DNA of 6,961 bases. It comes from an uncultured Rubrivivax sp. (GTDB lineage Bacteria > Pseudomonadota > Gammaproteobacteria > Burkholderiales > Burkholderiaceae_C). The translations under genes were made by a program, and so were the position numbers. Below, piece by piece: positions 1 to 6,007 of this stretch. Each line of letters opens with the position of its first letter. Position 1 is the first letter of the stretch. The notes under the pieces are model-generated. The model saw only the letters and a program-made list of their open reading frames with translations. It had not been told where the DNA came from and did not search any database. The stretch spans positions 1-6,961 of the forward strand of contig CALJUI010000278.1 of NCBI GenBank assembly GCA_937975735.1, read 5' to 3'.

Positions 1-501
1 TTCGAGGTCGCGCTGCTGGCGCAGGACGAACCGCAGTCCTTCGGCCTGGAGAGCGTCGAGTTCCGCGTCGCCGGCCATGCCGGCAGCACACCGCGGGCCC
101 TGGCCAAGGTGGCGTCCGGCGGCGAGCTCTCGAGGCTGGCGCTGGCGATCGCGGTCAGCACCGCGCGGCCGGGCGACCAGGGCGTGCCGACATTGATCTT
201 CGACGAGATCGACGCCGGCGTCGGCGGCCAGGTCGCCGACAGCGTCGGCCGGCTGATGAAGCAGCTTGGCGGCAGCACCCAGGTGCTGGCCGTGACCCAC
301 CTGGCGCAGGTCGCGGCCTGCGCCGACCGGCACTTCGTCGTGTCCAAGGCGCTGCAGGGCAAGCGCACCGTCTCCGAGGTGCAGTCGGTCACCGGCGAGG
401 CCCGTGTCAGCGAGATCGCGCGCATGCTCGGCGGCGAGCGCATCGCCGCCGACACCAGCCGCGCGCACGCGCTCGCGATGCTCGGCGGGAAGCCCTCGTG
501 A
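1..501 (+). CDS. recN: RecN DNA repair ATPase, C-terminal part (5' end outside window)
   Basis: Frame 1 is open from the first base, and 166 residues plus a TGA stop are visible. This is roughly the last 30% of a protein that is usually about 550 aa. RecN is an SMC-like ABC ATPase recruited to double-strand breaks, where it promotes DNA end or sister cohesion and helps RecA-dependent repair. Visible here is the C-terminal half of the split ATPase head: the ABC signature ASGGELSRLALAI (from about residue 38 of the visible part), then the Walker B and D-loop stretch LIFDEIDAGVGG, then the switch histidine in AVTHLAQVAACADRHF. The N-terminal Walker A and the coiled coil lie left of the window. 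The stop is 19 nt before the rapZ start on the same strand, so co-transcription with rapZ is likely. Any LexA control would lie upstream and cannot be seen. The family call is very secure. Confidence 0.96.
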   Translation, partial: FEVALLAQDEPQSFGLESVEFRVAGHAGSTPRALAKVASGGELSRLALAIAVSTARPGDQGVPTLIFDEIDAGVGGQVADSVGRLMKQLGGSTQVLAVTHLAQVAACADRHFVVSKALQGKRTVSEVQSVTGEARVSEIARMLGGERIAADTSRAHALAMLGGKPS

Positions 502-520
502 GCGCGTCGGGGGCGATGCC

Positions 521-1417
521 GTGAGCGAAGCGGTCGCCGGCGCGCCCGACGGCGCCGAGGTGGTGCTGGTCACCGGCATCTCCGGCTCCGGCAAGTCGGT
601 CGCGCTGCACGCGCTGGAGGATGCCGGCTACTTCTGCGTCGACAACCTGCCGCCCGAACTGCTGCGCGACTTCATCCGCCTGGAGCAGGAGCGATTCACC
701 AGCCGCGTGGCGGTCGCGGTCGACGTGCGCACGGCCATCTCGCTGCCGCAGCTGCTGCCGCTGGTGAGCTCGCTGCGCAACGAGGGCTACCGCATCCGCG
801 TGCTCTTCCTCGACGCCAGCACCGACACCCTGCTGCGGCGCTTCTCCGAGACGCGGCGACCGCACCCGCTGTCGGTGAGCAACGTGGAGGGCGAGCTCTC
901 GCGTGCACTGGTCGAGGCGCTCGAGCTCGAGCGCGAATTGCTCGCCGGGGTGCGCGAGATCGCGACGGTGATCGACACCAGCCAGCTGCGACCGGCGCAG
1001 CTGCGCAGCTGGGTGCGCGGCCTGGTCGGCATGATGCAGGCGCCGCTGACGCTGGTCTTCGAGTCCTTCGCCTTCAAGCACGGCGTGCCGCTCGACGCCG
1101 ACTACGTCTTCGACGTGCGCATGCTGCCCAACCCGCACTACATTCGCGAGTTGCGACCGAAGACCGGCCGCGACGAGGCGGTGGTGGAGTATCTCCAGGC
1201 GCAGCCCGAGGTCGGCGAGATGCTCAGGCAGATCGAGGCCTTCCTGCGCCACTGGCTGCCGATGCTCGAGAACGACCAGCGCAGCTATGTCACCGTGTGC
1301 ATCGGCTGCACCGGCGGCCAGCACCGGTCGGTCTACATCGCCGAGACCCTGGCGCTGCGCTTCGGCGAGCGCTCCAGTACTCTTGTGCGCCACCGCGAGC
1401 TCGATGGCCGTGAGTGA
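521..1417 (+). CDS. rapZ: RapZ: P-loop nucleotide-binding protein / RNase adaptor
   Basis: A 298-aa protein, close to the 284 aa of E. coli RapZ (YhbJ). The start is GTG at 521: the open frame extends further left, but those codons lie inside recN and do not resemble RapZ, while family-like sequence begins just after the GTG. A G-rich run (509-513) sits 7 nt upstream as a possible weak ribosome site. Walker A GISGSGKS is at residues 19-26, followed by the family motif DAGYFCVDNLPPELL. The C-terminal domain carries FESFAFKHGVPLDADYVFDVR, LPNPHYIRELRP, WLPMLEN and the hallmark CIGCTGGQHRSVYIAE. In enterobacteria RapZ binds sRNA GlmZ and delivers it to RNase E, tuning glucosamine-6-phosphate synthesis; the family binds nucleotides and, in E. 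coli, GlcN6P. The extreme C-terminus lacks most of the basic residues used for sRNA binding in E. coli, so the role here may differ. The 3' end overlaps the next gene by 14 nt. Confidence 0.95.
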   Translation: MSEAVAGAPDGAEVVLVTGISGSGKSVALHALEDAGYFCVDNLPPELLRDFIRLEQERFTSRVAVAVDVRTAISLPQLLPLVSSLRNEGYRIRVLFLDASTDTLLRRFSETRRPHPLSVSNVEGELSRALVEALELERELLAGVREIATVIDTSQLRPAQLRSWVRGLVGMMQAPLTLVFESFAFKHGVPLDADYVFDVRMLPNPHYIRELRPKTGRDEAVVEYLQAQPEVGEMLRQIEAFLRHWLPMLENDQRSYVTVCIGCTGGQHRSVYIAETLALRFGERSSTLVRHRELDGRE

Positions 1418-2021
1418 GCGCGGCGCGCCGCTGCCCCTGTTTCCGCTGCAGTCGGTGCTGTTCCCGGACGGGCTGCTGAACCTGAAGGTCTTCGAGGCAC
1501 GCTACCTCGACCTGGTCACGCGCTGCCTGCGCGAGCAGGCGCCGTTCGGCGTGATCTGCCTGCGCCAGGGCCGCGAGGTCGGCCGCGGCGAGGTGCGGTT
1601 CGAGGCGATGGGCACGCTGGCGCGCATCGACGCGGTCGACAGCGAGCAGCCCGGCATCCTGCAGGTGCGCTGCATCGGCGGCGAACGCTTCGAGCGCCAG
1701 GGCGAACCGGCCCAGGGCGACGACGGCCTGTGGTCGACCGACGCGCTGGCCGTCGAGCCCGATCCGGCCGAGCTGCCGGCGCCGGCGATGCTGGCCACGG
1801 TGAAGGCATTGGCGCAGGCGATCGCTGCGCTGAAGGCGCAGGGCGCGCTGCCGATCGCCGAGCCCTTCCGGCTCGACGACGCCGGCTGGGTCGCCAACCG
1901 CTGGTGCGAACTGCTGCCGATCTCGCTGGCCGCCAAGCAGAAGCTGATGGCGCTGCCCTCGCCCTCGTCCCGGCTCGCGCTGGTCGACGAGTACCTGCGC
2001 GGCAAGGGCGTGGTCAGCTAG
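1404..2021 (+). CDS. Stand-alone Lon N-terminal (substrate-binding) domain protein
   Basis: A 205-aa protein that matches the N-terminal LON domain (PF02190 type) and nothing more. The diagnostic start is LPLFPLQSVLFPDGLLNLKV at residues 10-29, then FEARYLDLV, a β-rich middle (GVICL...GEVRFEAMGTLARI), and a helical C-terminal half (MLATVKALAQAIAAL; WVANRWCELLPI; AAKQKLMALPSPSSRLALVDEYL). There is no AAA+ Walker A and no Ser-Lys protease domain, so it cannot be a Lon protease by itself. In Lon this domain contacts substrates; the function of the bacterial stand-alone form is not settled. I chose ATG 1404, which lies inside the last codons of rapZ in another frame; GTG 1410 is a possible alternative giving a protein two residues shorter. 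Neither has a strong ribosome site, so translation probably depends on ribosomes finishing rapZ. The 3' end overlaps convergent mutY by 8 nt. Confidence 0.88.
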   Translation: MAVSERGAPLPLFPLQSVLFPDGLLNLKVFEARYLDLVTRCLREQAPFGVICLRQGREVGRGEVRFEAMGTLARIDAVDSEQPGILQVRCIGGERFERQGEPAQGDDGLWSTDALAVEPDPAELPAPAMLATVKALAQAIAALKAQGALPIAEPFRLDDAGWVANRWCELLPISLAAKQKLMALPSPSSRLALVDEYLRGKGVVS

Positions 2022-3060
2022 CCGCCGCGATCAACCTGCGCACCGGCGCCGCCAGGCCGAGCGACAGCGCCTGCGTGGTGTCGAACCAGGCGCCGTCGCC
2101 GAGCGCGGCCTCGATGCGCTGACGCCTGGCCGCCCCCAGCCGCGCCGGCAGCACCCACTCGACCGGCTCCAGCGCCCAGTCGAAGTGCGTCAGCACGTGG
2201 TGCACCGTCGGCAACGTGCGTCCTCGGCCCGGCCAGTCGGCAGCGAGTGCGGTCCAGTGCACCGATGTGTCGGCCTCGGGCAGGCTCCACAACCCGGCCC
2301 AGACGCCGCATTCGGGCCTGCGTGTCAGCCAGTGGCGGTTGCCCTGGCGCAGCCACAGCAGCGCGTGGCGGCGCTCGCTGCGGCGCAGCCGGCGCGTCTT
2401 CACCGGATAGTCCCCGGGCCGTCCCTCGCGACGGGCCACGCAGCTCGGGGCCAGCGGGCAGACGGCGCAGGCCGGGCGGCGCTGCGTGCAGACGGTCGCG
2501 CCGAGGTCCATCAGGCCCTGCGTGTAGGCCTCGATGCCGCGGGCCGGCAGCAATGCCTCGGCCTGTGCCCACAGCGCGCGCTCGTTCGCCGCGGACGCGA
2601 GGTCGGCGCCGTAGCCCAGCGCCCGGGTCAGCACGCGCTTGACGTTGCCGTCGAGGATCGCGGCGCGCTCGCCGAAGGCGAACACCGCGATCGCCGCGGC
2701 GGTCGATCGGCCGATGCCCGGCAGTTCCGCCAGCGCGGCGCTGGAGCGCGGGAACGACCCGCCGTGCTCGGCGACGACCACCCGTGCACAGCGGTGCAGG
2801 TGGCGCGCCCGGCTGTAGTAGCCCAGCCCGCTCCACTGCGCCAGCACCTCGTCGAGCGACGCCGCGGCGAGCGAGCGCACGTCGGGGAAGCGCGCCAGGA
2901 AGCGCGGGTAGTAGTCCAGCACGGTCGCGACCTGGGTCTGCTGCAGCATCACCTCGGACAGCCAGATCCGGTACGGGTCGGTGCTGCCCTGCCACGGCAG
3001 GTCGTGGCGGCCGGCGCGGCGCTGCCAGCGCACCACGCGCGTGGCGAGCGCCGAAGGCAT
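2014..3060 (-). CDS. mutY: A/G-specific adenine DNA glycosylase MutY
   Basis: A 348-aa protein, near the usual 350 aa. MutY excises adenine mispaired with 8-oxoguanine (or G), preventing G:C to T:A transversions. The first residues (RHDLPWQG, DPYRIWLSEVMLQQTQV) hold the catalytic Glu at residue 36. The helix-hairpin-helix is LPGIGRSTAAAI (113-124), and the catalytic Asp of the HhH-GPD family is D137 in ILDGNVKRVLTR. The 4Fe-4S cluster ligands are C191, C198, C201 and C207 with the standard 6/2/5 spacing. The C-terminal NUDIX-like 8-oxoG recognition domain contains VHHVLTHFDWALE and ends with the family tail GLAAPVRRL. All key residues are present, so it should be active. The ATG shares its A with the stop of the upstream GTPase gene (TGATG), a classic coupling arrangement that also fixes the start; the open frame continues upstream but only as a shadow of the GTPase gene. 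Confidence 0.97.
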   Translation of the reverse strand: MPSALATRVVRWQRRAGRHDLPWQGSTDPYRIWLSEVMLQQTQVATVLDYYPRFLARFPDVRSLAAASLDEVLAQWSGLGYYSRARHLHRCARVVVAEHGGSFPRSSAALAELPGIGRSTAAAIAVFAFGERAAILDGNVKRVLTRALGYGADLASAANERALWAQAEALLPARGIEAYTQGLMDLGATVCTQRRPACAVCPLAPSCVARREGRPGDYPVKTRRLRRSERRHALLWLRQGNRHWLTRRPECGVWAGLWSLPEADTSVHWTALAADWPGRGRTLPTVHHVLTHFDWALEPVEWVLPARLGAARRQRIEAALGDGAWFDTTQALSLGLAAPVRRLIAAAS

Positions 3061-5033
3061 CAGGCCGCGTCGGCCTGGCGGTCGGGCAACCGCACGTCCC
3101 GCGCGACGGCCATCGACTCGATCGCGCATTCGTCCATGCGCTGCTGCTGCTGGCGCAGCCGCTCGTCCATCGCCTCGACCTCGCCGATGCGCGTCTCGAG
3201 TTCGCCGGCGGCGACCTGGATCCGCTCCAGCGCCTCGCGCCGGCGCTGGAAACCGCGGCGGCGCTCGCGCAGCTGCACGTCGACCTGCGCCGACGCGCCC
3301 TTGCTCCACAGCTCGATCTCGCCGGCCGCGCTTTCGAACACCACGCGCAGCTTGGACAGCAGCATGCGCCTGAACTGCTCCATGAAGCCCGGCGTCGCCA
3401 GCCGCCAGGACTGCGACAGCGTCAGGTAGCCGCCGTAGCGGCGGTCGATCAGGTCGAGCTCGACCCCGTAGCGGTCCAGGTCCGGCACCGGCGACATCGT
3501 GAAGGCGAAGCCGAAGTCGGCATTGAGCTGGCGGAAACTGCCGTCGAGCATGCTCTGCATCTCGAGGGTCTGGCTCTGCGCCGCGGCCAGTGCCGCGCGC
3601 AGCCGCTCGAACAGCTTGGCGTAGGCCTTGCGCGCGCCGAGCTTGAGCAGCGACGACGAGGCGGCGCCCTGCATCGCCGCCATCTCGGTACGCAGCGAAT
3701 CGCTCGACAGCTTGGCCAGCGCCTCGCGCATCTGGCGCGCCAGCACCACGCGCAGGGCCGACAGCCGCGCGGTGCAGCGCTCGAACTCGACCGCCTCGTG
3801 CTCCAGGCGCTGCAGCATCAGCCTGACCTTGGCGCCGCTCTTGCCGCGCAGGCCGCGCAATTCGAGCATCTGCTCGGCAAGCTGACGTCGGCGGTCGGCC
3901 AGGCGCCGCATCGCCGACTCGCGCAGCATCTGCACGGTGCCGGTGGCGGACTGGGCGATCAGCTCGGCCTGGCGCGGCAGCAGCTCGGCCATCAGCGCGT
4001 GCTCGAACTCCGGCAGGCCGCTGCGCTGCAGCCCCTTCGGCTCGCGCGCCAGCCGTGCAGTCAGCGCGTCGCGCGCCGACAGCGGGAACACGCGGGTCGC
4101 CGTCAGGGCCAGCGTCTCGGCGGTCAGCCGGCGTTGGCGTTCGATCTGCGCCTTCACCTCGGCCGGCTTGAGCAGAGGATCGGCCAGCGTGTCGATCTTG
4201 TTCAGGATCACGAAGCGCTCGAGGGCGTTGCCGCTCAGGTGCTCGCGCCAGATCGCCAGATCGCTGCGCGTCACGCCGGCATCGGCGGACAGGATGAAGA
4301 CCGTGGCATGCGCCGCCGGCAGCAGGCCCAGCGTCAGCTCGGGCTCGGCGCCGATCGCGTTCAGGCCCGGCGTGTCCAGCACCACCAGGCCGCGCTGCAG
4401 CAGCGGGTGCGGGTAGTTGATCAGCGCGTGCCGCCAGGCCGGCACCTCGACGCGGCCGTCGGCCTCGACATGCGGGTTGTCGTCCGGACGGTCGGGGTGC
4501 CAGAAGCCGAGCTTCTCGGCGGTCTCGATGTCGACGCGCTGGGTGCGCGTCACCGCCGACAATGCCTCGGCCAGCACCTCGGGGTCGTTCGGGTCGAGCG
4601 GGATGCGCTCCCAGGGCTCGTGGCGGTGGCGCAGCTCGGCCAGCGACAGGCCCTTCAGCCGGGTCTCGATCGGCAGCAGCGCCAGCGACGGCATGTCGTC
4701 GCCGTCGTGGAACAGCTCGACCGGGCACATCGTCGTGCGCCCCGGCGTGGCCGGCAGGATGCGGCGGCCGGTGTCGGCGAAGAAGATCGCGTTGATCAGC
4801 TCGGACTTGCCGCGCGAGAACTCGGCGACGAAGGCCACCGTCAGCTTCTCCGCCAGCAGCCGCTGGTGCAGCGCGTCGACATGCGCGGCGTCGGCCGGGT
4901 CGAGCAGGTCGTGCTCGGCCAGGAAGCGGGCGAAGGTGCTCACGCCGCGGTCGAGCGCGGCGCGCCATTGAGCCTGGTCGTCCAGGCGGTCGGCGAGTGA
5001 GCTGGTCATGGGCTGGTGCAGGGCCTGCGGCAT
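3060..5033 (-). CDS. Dynamin-like large GTPase between mutM and mutY
   Basis: A 657-aa dynamin-superfamily GTPase of a type I recall from proteobacterial genomes; I know no established function. The G motifs are in order: G1 AEFSRGKS (70-77, with Ala where the P-loop normally has its first Gly), G2 threonines in TPGRTTMCP (96-104), G3 DTPG (220-223), G4 NKID (278-281), and a G5-like PLSAR (317-321). The G2-G3 interval is long, about 115 residues. From about 365 on it is mostly helical and Arg/Glu/Leu-rich, like dynamin stalk helices, ending in a probable coiled coil (about 584-635). No transmembrane segment or signal peptide is visible, so it is probably cytoplasmic or peripheral. E. coli CrfC (YjdA) is a distant comparison. 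An in-frame TGA lies two codons before ATG 5033; ATG 5009 (649 aa) is an alternative, and neither has a good ribosome site. The stop overlaps the mutY start. Confidence 0.9.
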   Translation of the reverse strand: MPQALHQPMTSSLADRLDDQAQWRAALDRGVSTFARFLAEHDLLDPADAAHVDALHQRLLAEKLTVAFVAEFSRGKSELINAIFFADTGRRILPATPGRTTMCPVELFHDGDDMPSLALLPIETRLKGLSLAELRHRHEPWERIPLDPNDPEVLAEALSAVTRTQRVDIETAEKLGFWHPDRPDDNPHVEADGRVEVPAWRHALINYPHPLLQRGLVVLDTPGLNAIGAEPELTLGLLPAAHATVFILSADAGVTRSDLAIWREHLSGNALERFVILNKIDTLADPLLKPAEVKAQIERQRRLTAETLALTATRVFPLSARDALTARLAREPKGLQRSGLPEFEHALMAELLPRQAELIAQSATGTVQMLRESAMRRLADRRRQLAEQMLELRGLRGKSGAKVRLMLQRLEHEAVEFERCTARLSALRVVLARQMREALAKLSSDSLRTEMAAMQGAASSSLLKLGARKAYAKLFERLRAALAAAQSQTLEMQSMLDGSFRQLNADFGFAFTMSPVPDLDRYGVELDLIDRRYGGYLTLSQSWRLATPGFMEQFRRMLLSKLRVVFESAAGEIELWSKGASAQVDVQLRERRRGFQRRREALERIQVAAGELETRIGEVEAMDERLRQQQQRMDECAIESMAVARDVRLPDRQADAA

Positions 5034-5135
5034 GCTAGCTCAGCCGCCCCGGCCGCCCGTCGTGGCGATACAACTGCTGACAAGGGGGCCCGCACGGGTG
5101 CGCAGGGCGTCACGCGGGGCCGTGGTCGATCCGCC
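5034..5135. other. 102-bp spacer between mutM and the GTPase gene
   Basis: This is the only sizeable gap inside the leftward gene group. Most of it is very GC-rich, with a short less GC-rich patch at about 5064-5083. Reading leftward, TTGTCA (5083-5078) resembles a -35 element, but no -10 box lies at a normal distance, so I do not call a promoter. A CGCA/TGCG mini-hairpin near 5094-5105 is too short and has no T-run, so I see no terminator. Read-through from mutM into the GTPase gene is therefore the simplest reading. Confidence 0.5.
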
Positions 5136-5963
5136 TCAGCGGCGCTGGCAGCCCGGACACCAGTAGGTGGCGCGCTGAGCCTGGACGAAACGCCGCACCG
5201 TGCCGCCGCAGCGCACGCAGGGCAAGCCTTCGCGCCCGTAGACCGCAGCCTGCGCCTGATAGGCGCCGATCACACCGTGGGCGTCACGAAAGTCGCGCAG
5301 CGTGCTGCCGCCGAGCGACAGCGCGCGCCCGAGGACGTCGCGCAACGCCGCCAGCAGCCGCGCCGCGCGCACCGGCCCGACCCGCCCGGCCGGCGTCCGC
5401 GGGTCGATGCCCGCCGCGTGCAAGGCCTCGCAGGCGTAGATATTGCCCGCACCGACGACGATGTCGCCGGCCAGCAGCACCGCCTTGATCGGCGTGCGCC
5501 GGCCGCGCAGACGCTCGCGCAGGAACTCCGGCGTCAGTGCCGCGTCGAAGGGCTCGTGGCCGAGTGCGGCCAGCAGCCGGGAGGCCGGCGGCTGTGCGAG
5601 TCCCGGCGACCAGACCACCGCGCCGAAGCGGCGCGGATCGGTCAGGCGCAGCAGGCCGTGCGAGGTGTCGAGGTCGAAGTGATCGTGCGGACCCGGCGGC
5701 GGCGCACGCGACAGCAAGGCGAGAGAACCCGACATGCCCAGATGCATCAGCAGGCCGCCCGGTGCGGCACCGCCGACCAGCGGCAGCCACAGGTACTTGC
5801 CGCGCCGCAGCGCCGCGCCGCCGCGTGCGCCGTGCAACGCGCCGGGTTCGATGCCGAGCGGCCAGCGCAGCGGCTTGCCGAGGCGGACGTCACGGACGGT
5901 CGCCCCTCGCAGAGGCTCGTCGATGCTGCGCCGCGTGACCTCGACCTCGGGGAGCTCGGGCAT
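5136..5963 (-). CDS. mutM: Formamidopyrimidine / 8-oxoguanine DNA glycosylase MutM (Fpg)
   Basis: A 275-aa protein, the usual family length (about 270). MutM is a bifunctional glycosylase/AP lyase that removes 8-oxoG and Fapy lesions, the first arm of the GO system with MutY. It begins MPELPEVEV: after Met removal Pro2 is the Schiff-base nucleophile and Glu3 the acid. Other expected residues are K56 in RRGKYLWL, the wedge M77 in HLGMSGSL with R111 and F113 in DPRRFG, and N174/Y176 in GAGNIYACEALHAAGIDP. The C-terminal zinc finger is C249, C252, C269, C272 with 2/16/2 spacing, holding R264 in AQRATYW. All catalytic and zinc residues are present, so it should be active. The loop before VYGREG reads GVIGAYQAQ, a little different from the common GYF-type sequence. 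It is the first gene of the leftward group and divergent from the TPR gene. The ATG is fixed by the invariant PELPE start. Confidence 0.97.
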   Translation of the reverse strand: MPELPEVEVTRRSIDEPLRGATVRDVRLGKPLRWPLGIEPGALHGARGGAALRRGKYLWLPLVGGAAPGGLLMHLGMSGSLALLSRAPPPGPHDHFDLDTSHGLLRLTDPRRFGAVVWSPGLAQPPASRLLAALGHEPFDAALTPEFLRERLRGRRTPIKAVLLAGDIVVGAGNIYACEALHAAGIDPRTPAGRVGPVRAARLLAALRDVLGRALSLGGSTLRDFRDAHGVIGAYQAQAAVYGREGLPCVRCGGTVRRFVQAQRATYWCPGCQRR

Positions 5964-6007
5964 GAACCCATTATGTGAGAATGATTCGTCGCCGCCCGGG
6001 AGTCCCG
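5964..6007. promoter_or_regulatory. 44-bp divergent control region between mutM and the TPR gene
   Basis: The two start codons face away from each other across 44 bp. The mutM-proximal half (about 5964-5990) is clearly richer in A/T than the surrounding coding DNA. Leftward, CATAAT (5975-5970) matches five of six bases of a sigma-70 -10 box but ends only 6 nt before the mutM ATG, and no recognisable -35 lies 16-18 bp further up. Rightward, AATGAT (5980-5985) matches four of six -10 bases. A small inverted repeat, GAAT-G-ATTC (5979-5987), lies between them. The region must contain at least one promoter unless transcription starts inside the flanking genes; the individual boxes are weak guesses. 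Confidence 0.45.
5998..6002 (+). promoter_or_regulatory. Ribosome binding site of the TPR gene
   Basis: GGGAG lies 5 nt before ATG 6008. It is the clearest Shine-Dalgarno-like sequence in the window and supports that start codon. Confidence 0.65.

Noticed and set aside
404..520. A longer rapZ form starting at ATG 404.
   Set aside because: The extra 39 codons lie inside recN in another frame and are Arg/Ser/Ala-rich; the RapZ-like sequence begins after GTG 521.
407..1393. A 328-codon minus-strand frame opposite rapZ.
   Set aside because: Composition is typical of an antisense shadow (Ala/Arg/Gln/His-rich), with no recognisable motif.
2030..2075. QALSLGL near the MutY C-terminus as a possible sliding-clamp binding motif.
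   Set aside because: This segment aligns with the conserved end of the MutY family (GLAAPV..L) and lacks the aromatic or leucine pair expected of a clamp motif.
3061..4968. The frame of mutY stays open upstream for over 600 codons, which could suggest a large fusion protein.
   Set aside because: The upstream part is Arg/Ala/Gly-rich nonsense in a shifted frame of the GTPase gene. MutY family similarity starts right at the ATG at 3060.
2784..5000. A 738-codon open frame on the plus strand opposite mutY and the GTPase gene.
   Set aside because: Its product is low-complexity (Gln/Arg/Ala/His-rich) and lies exactly antisense to two genes with full sets of family motifs. Long antisense frames are expected in DNA with such G/C-biased third positions.
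5016..5978. A 320-codon plus-strand frame opposite mutM.
   Set aside because: Shadow of mutM, which has every catalytic and zinc-binding residue.
5978..5990. GAGAATGATT as a possible Fur half-site.
   Set aside because: Only the first half resembles the consensus; the second half does not match, and one short partial match is not enough.
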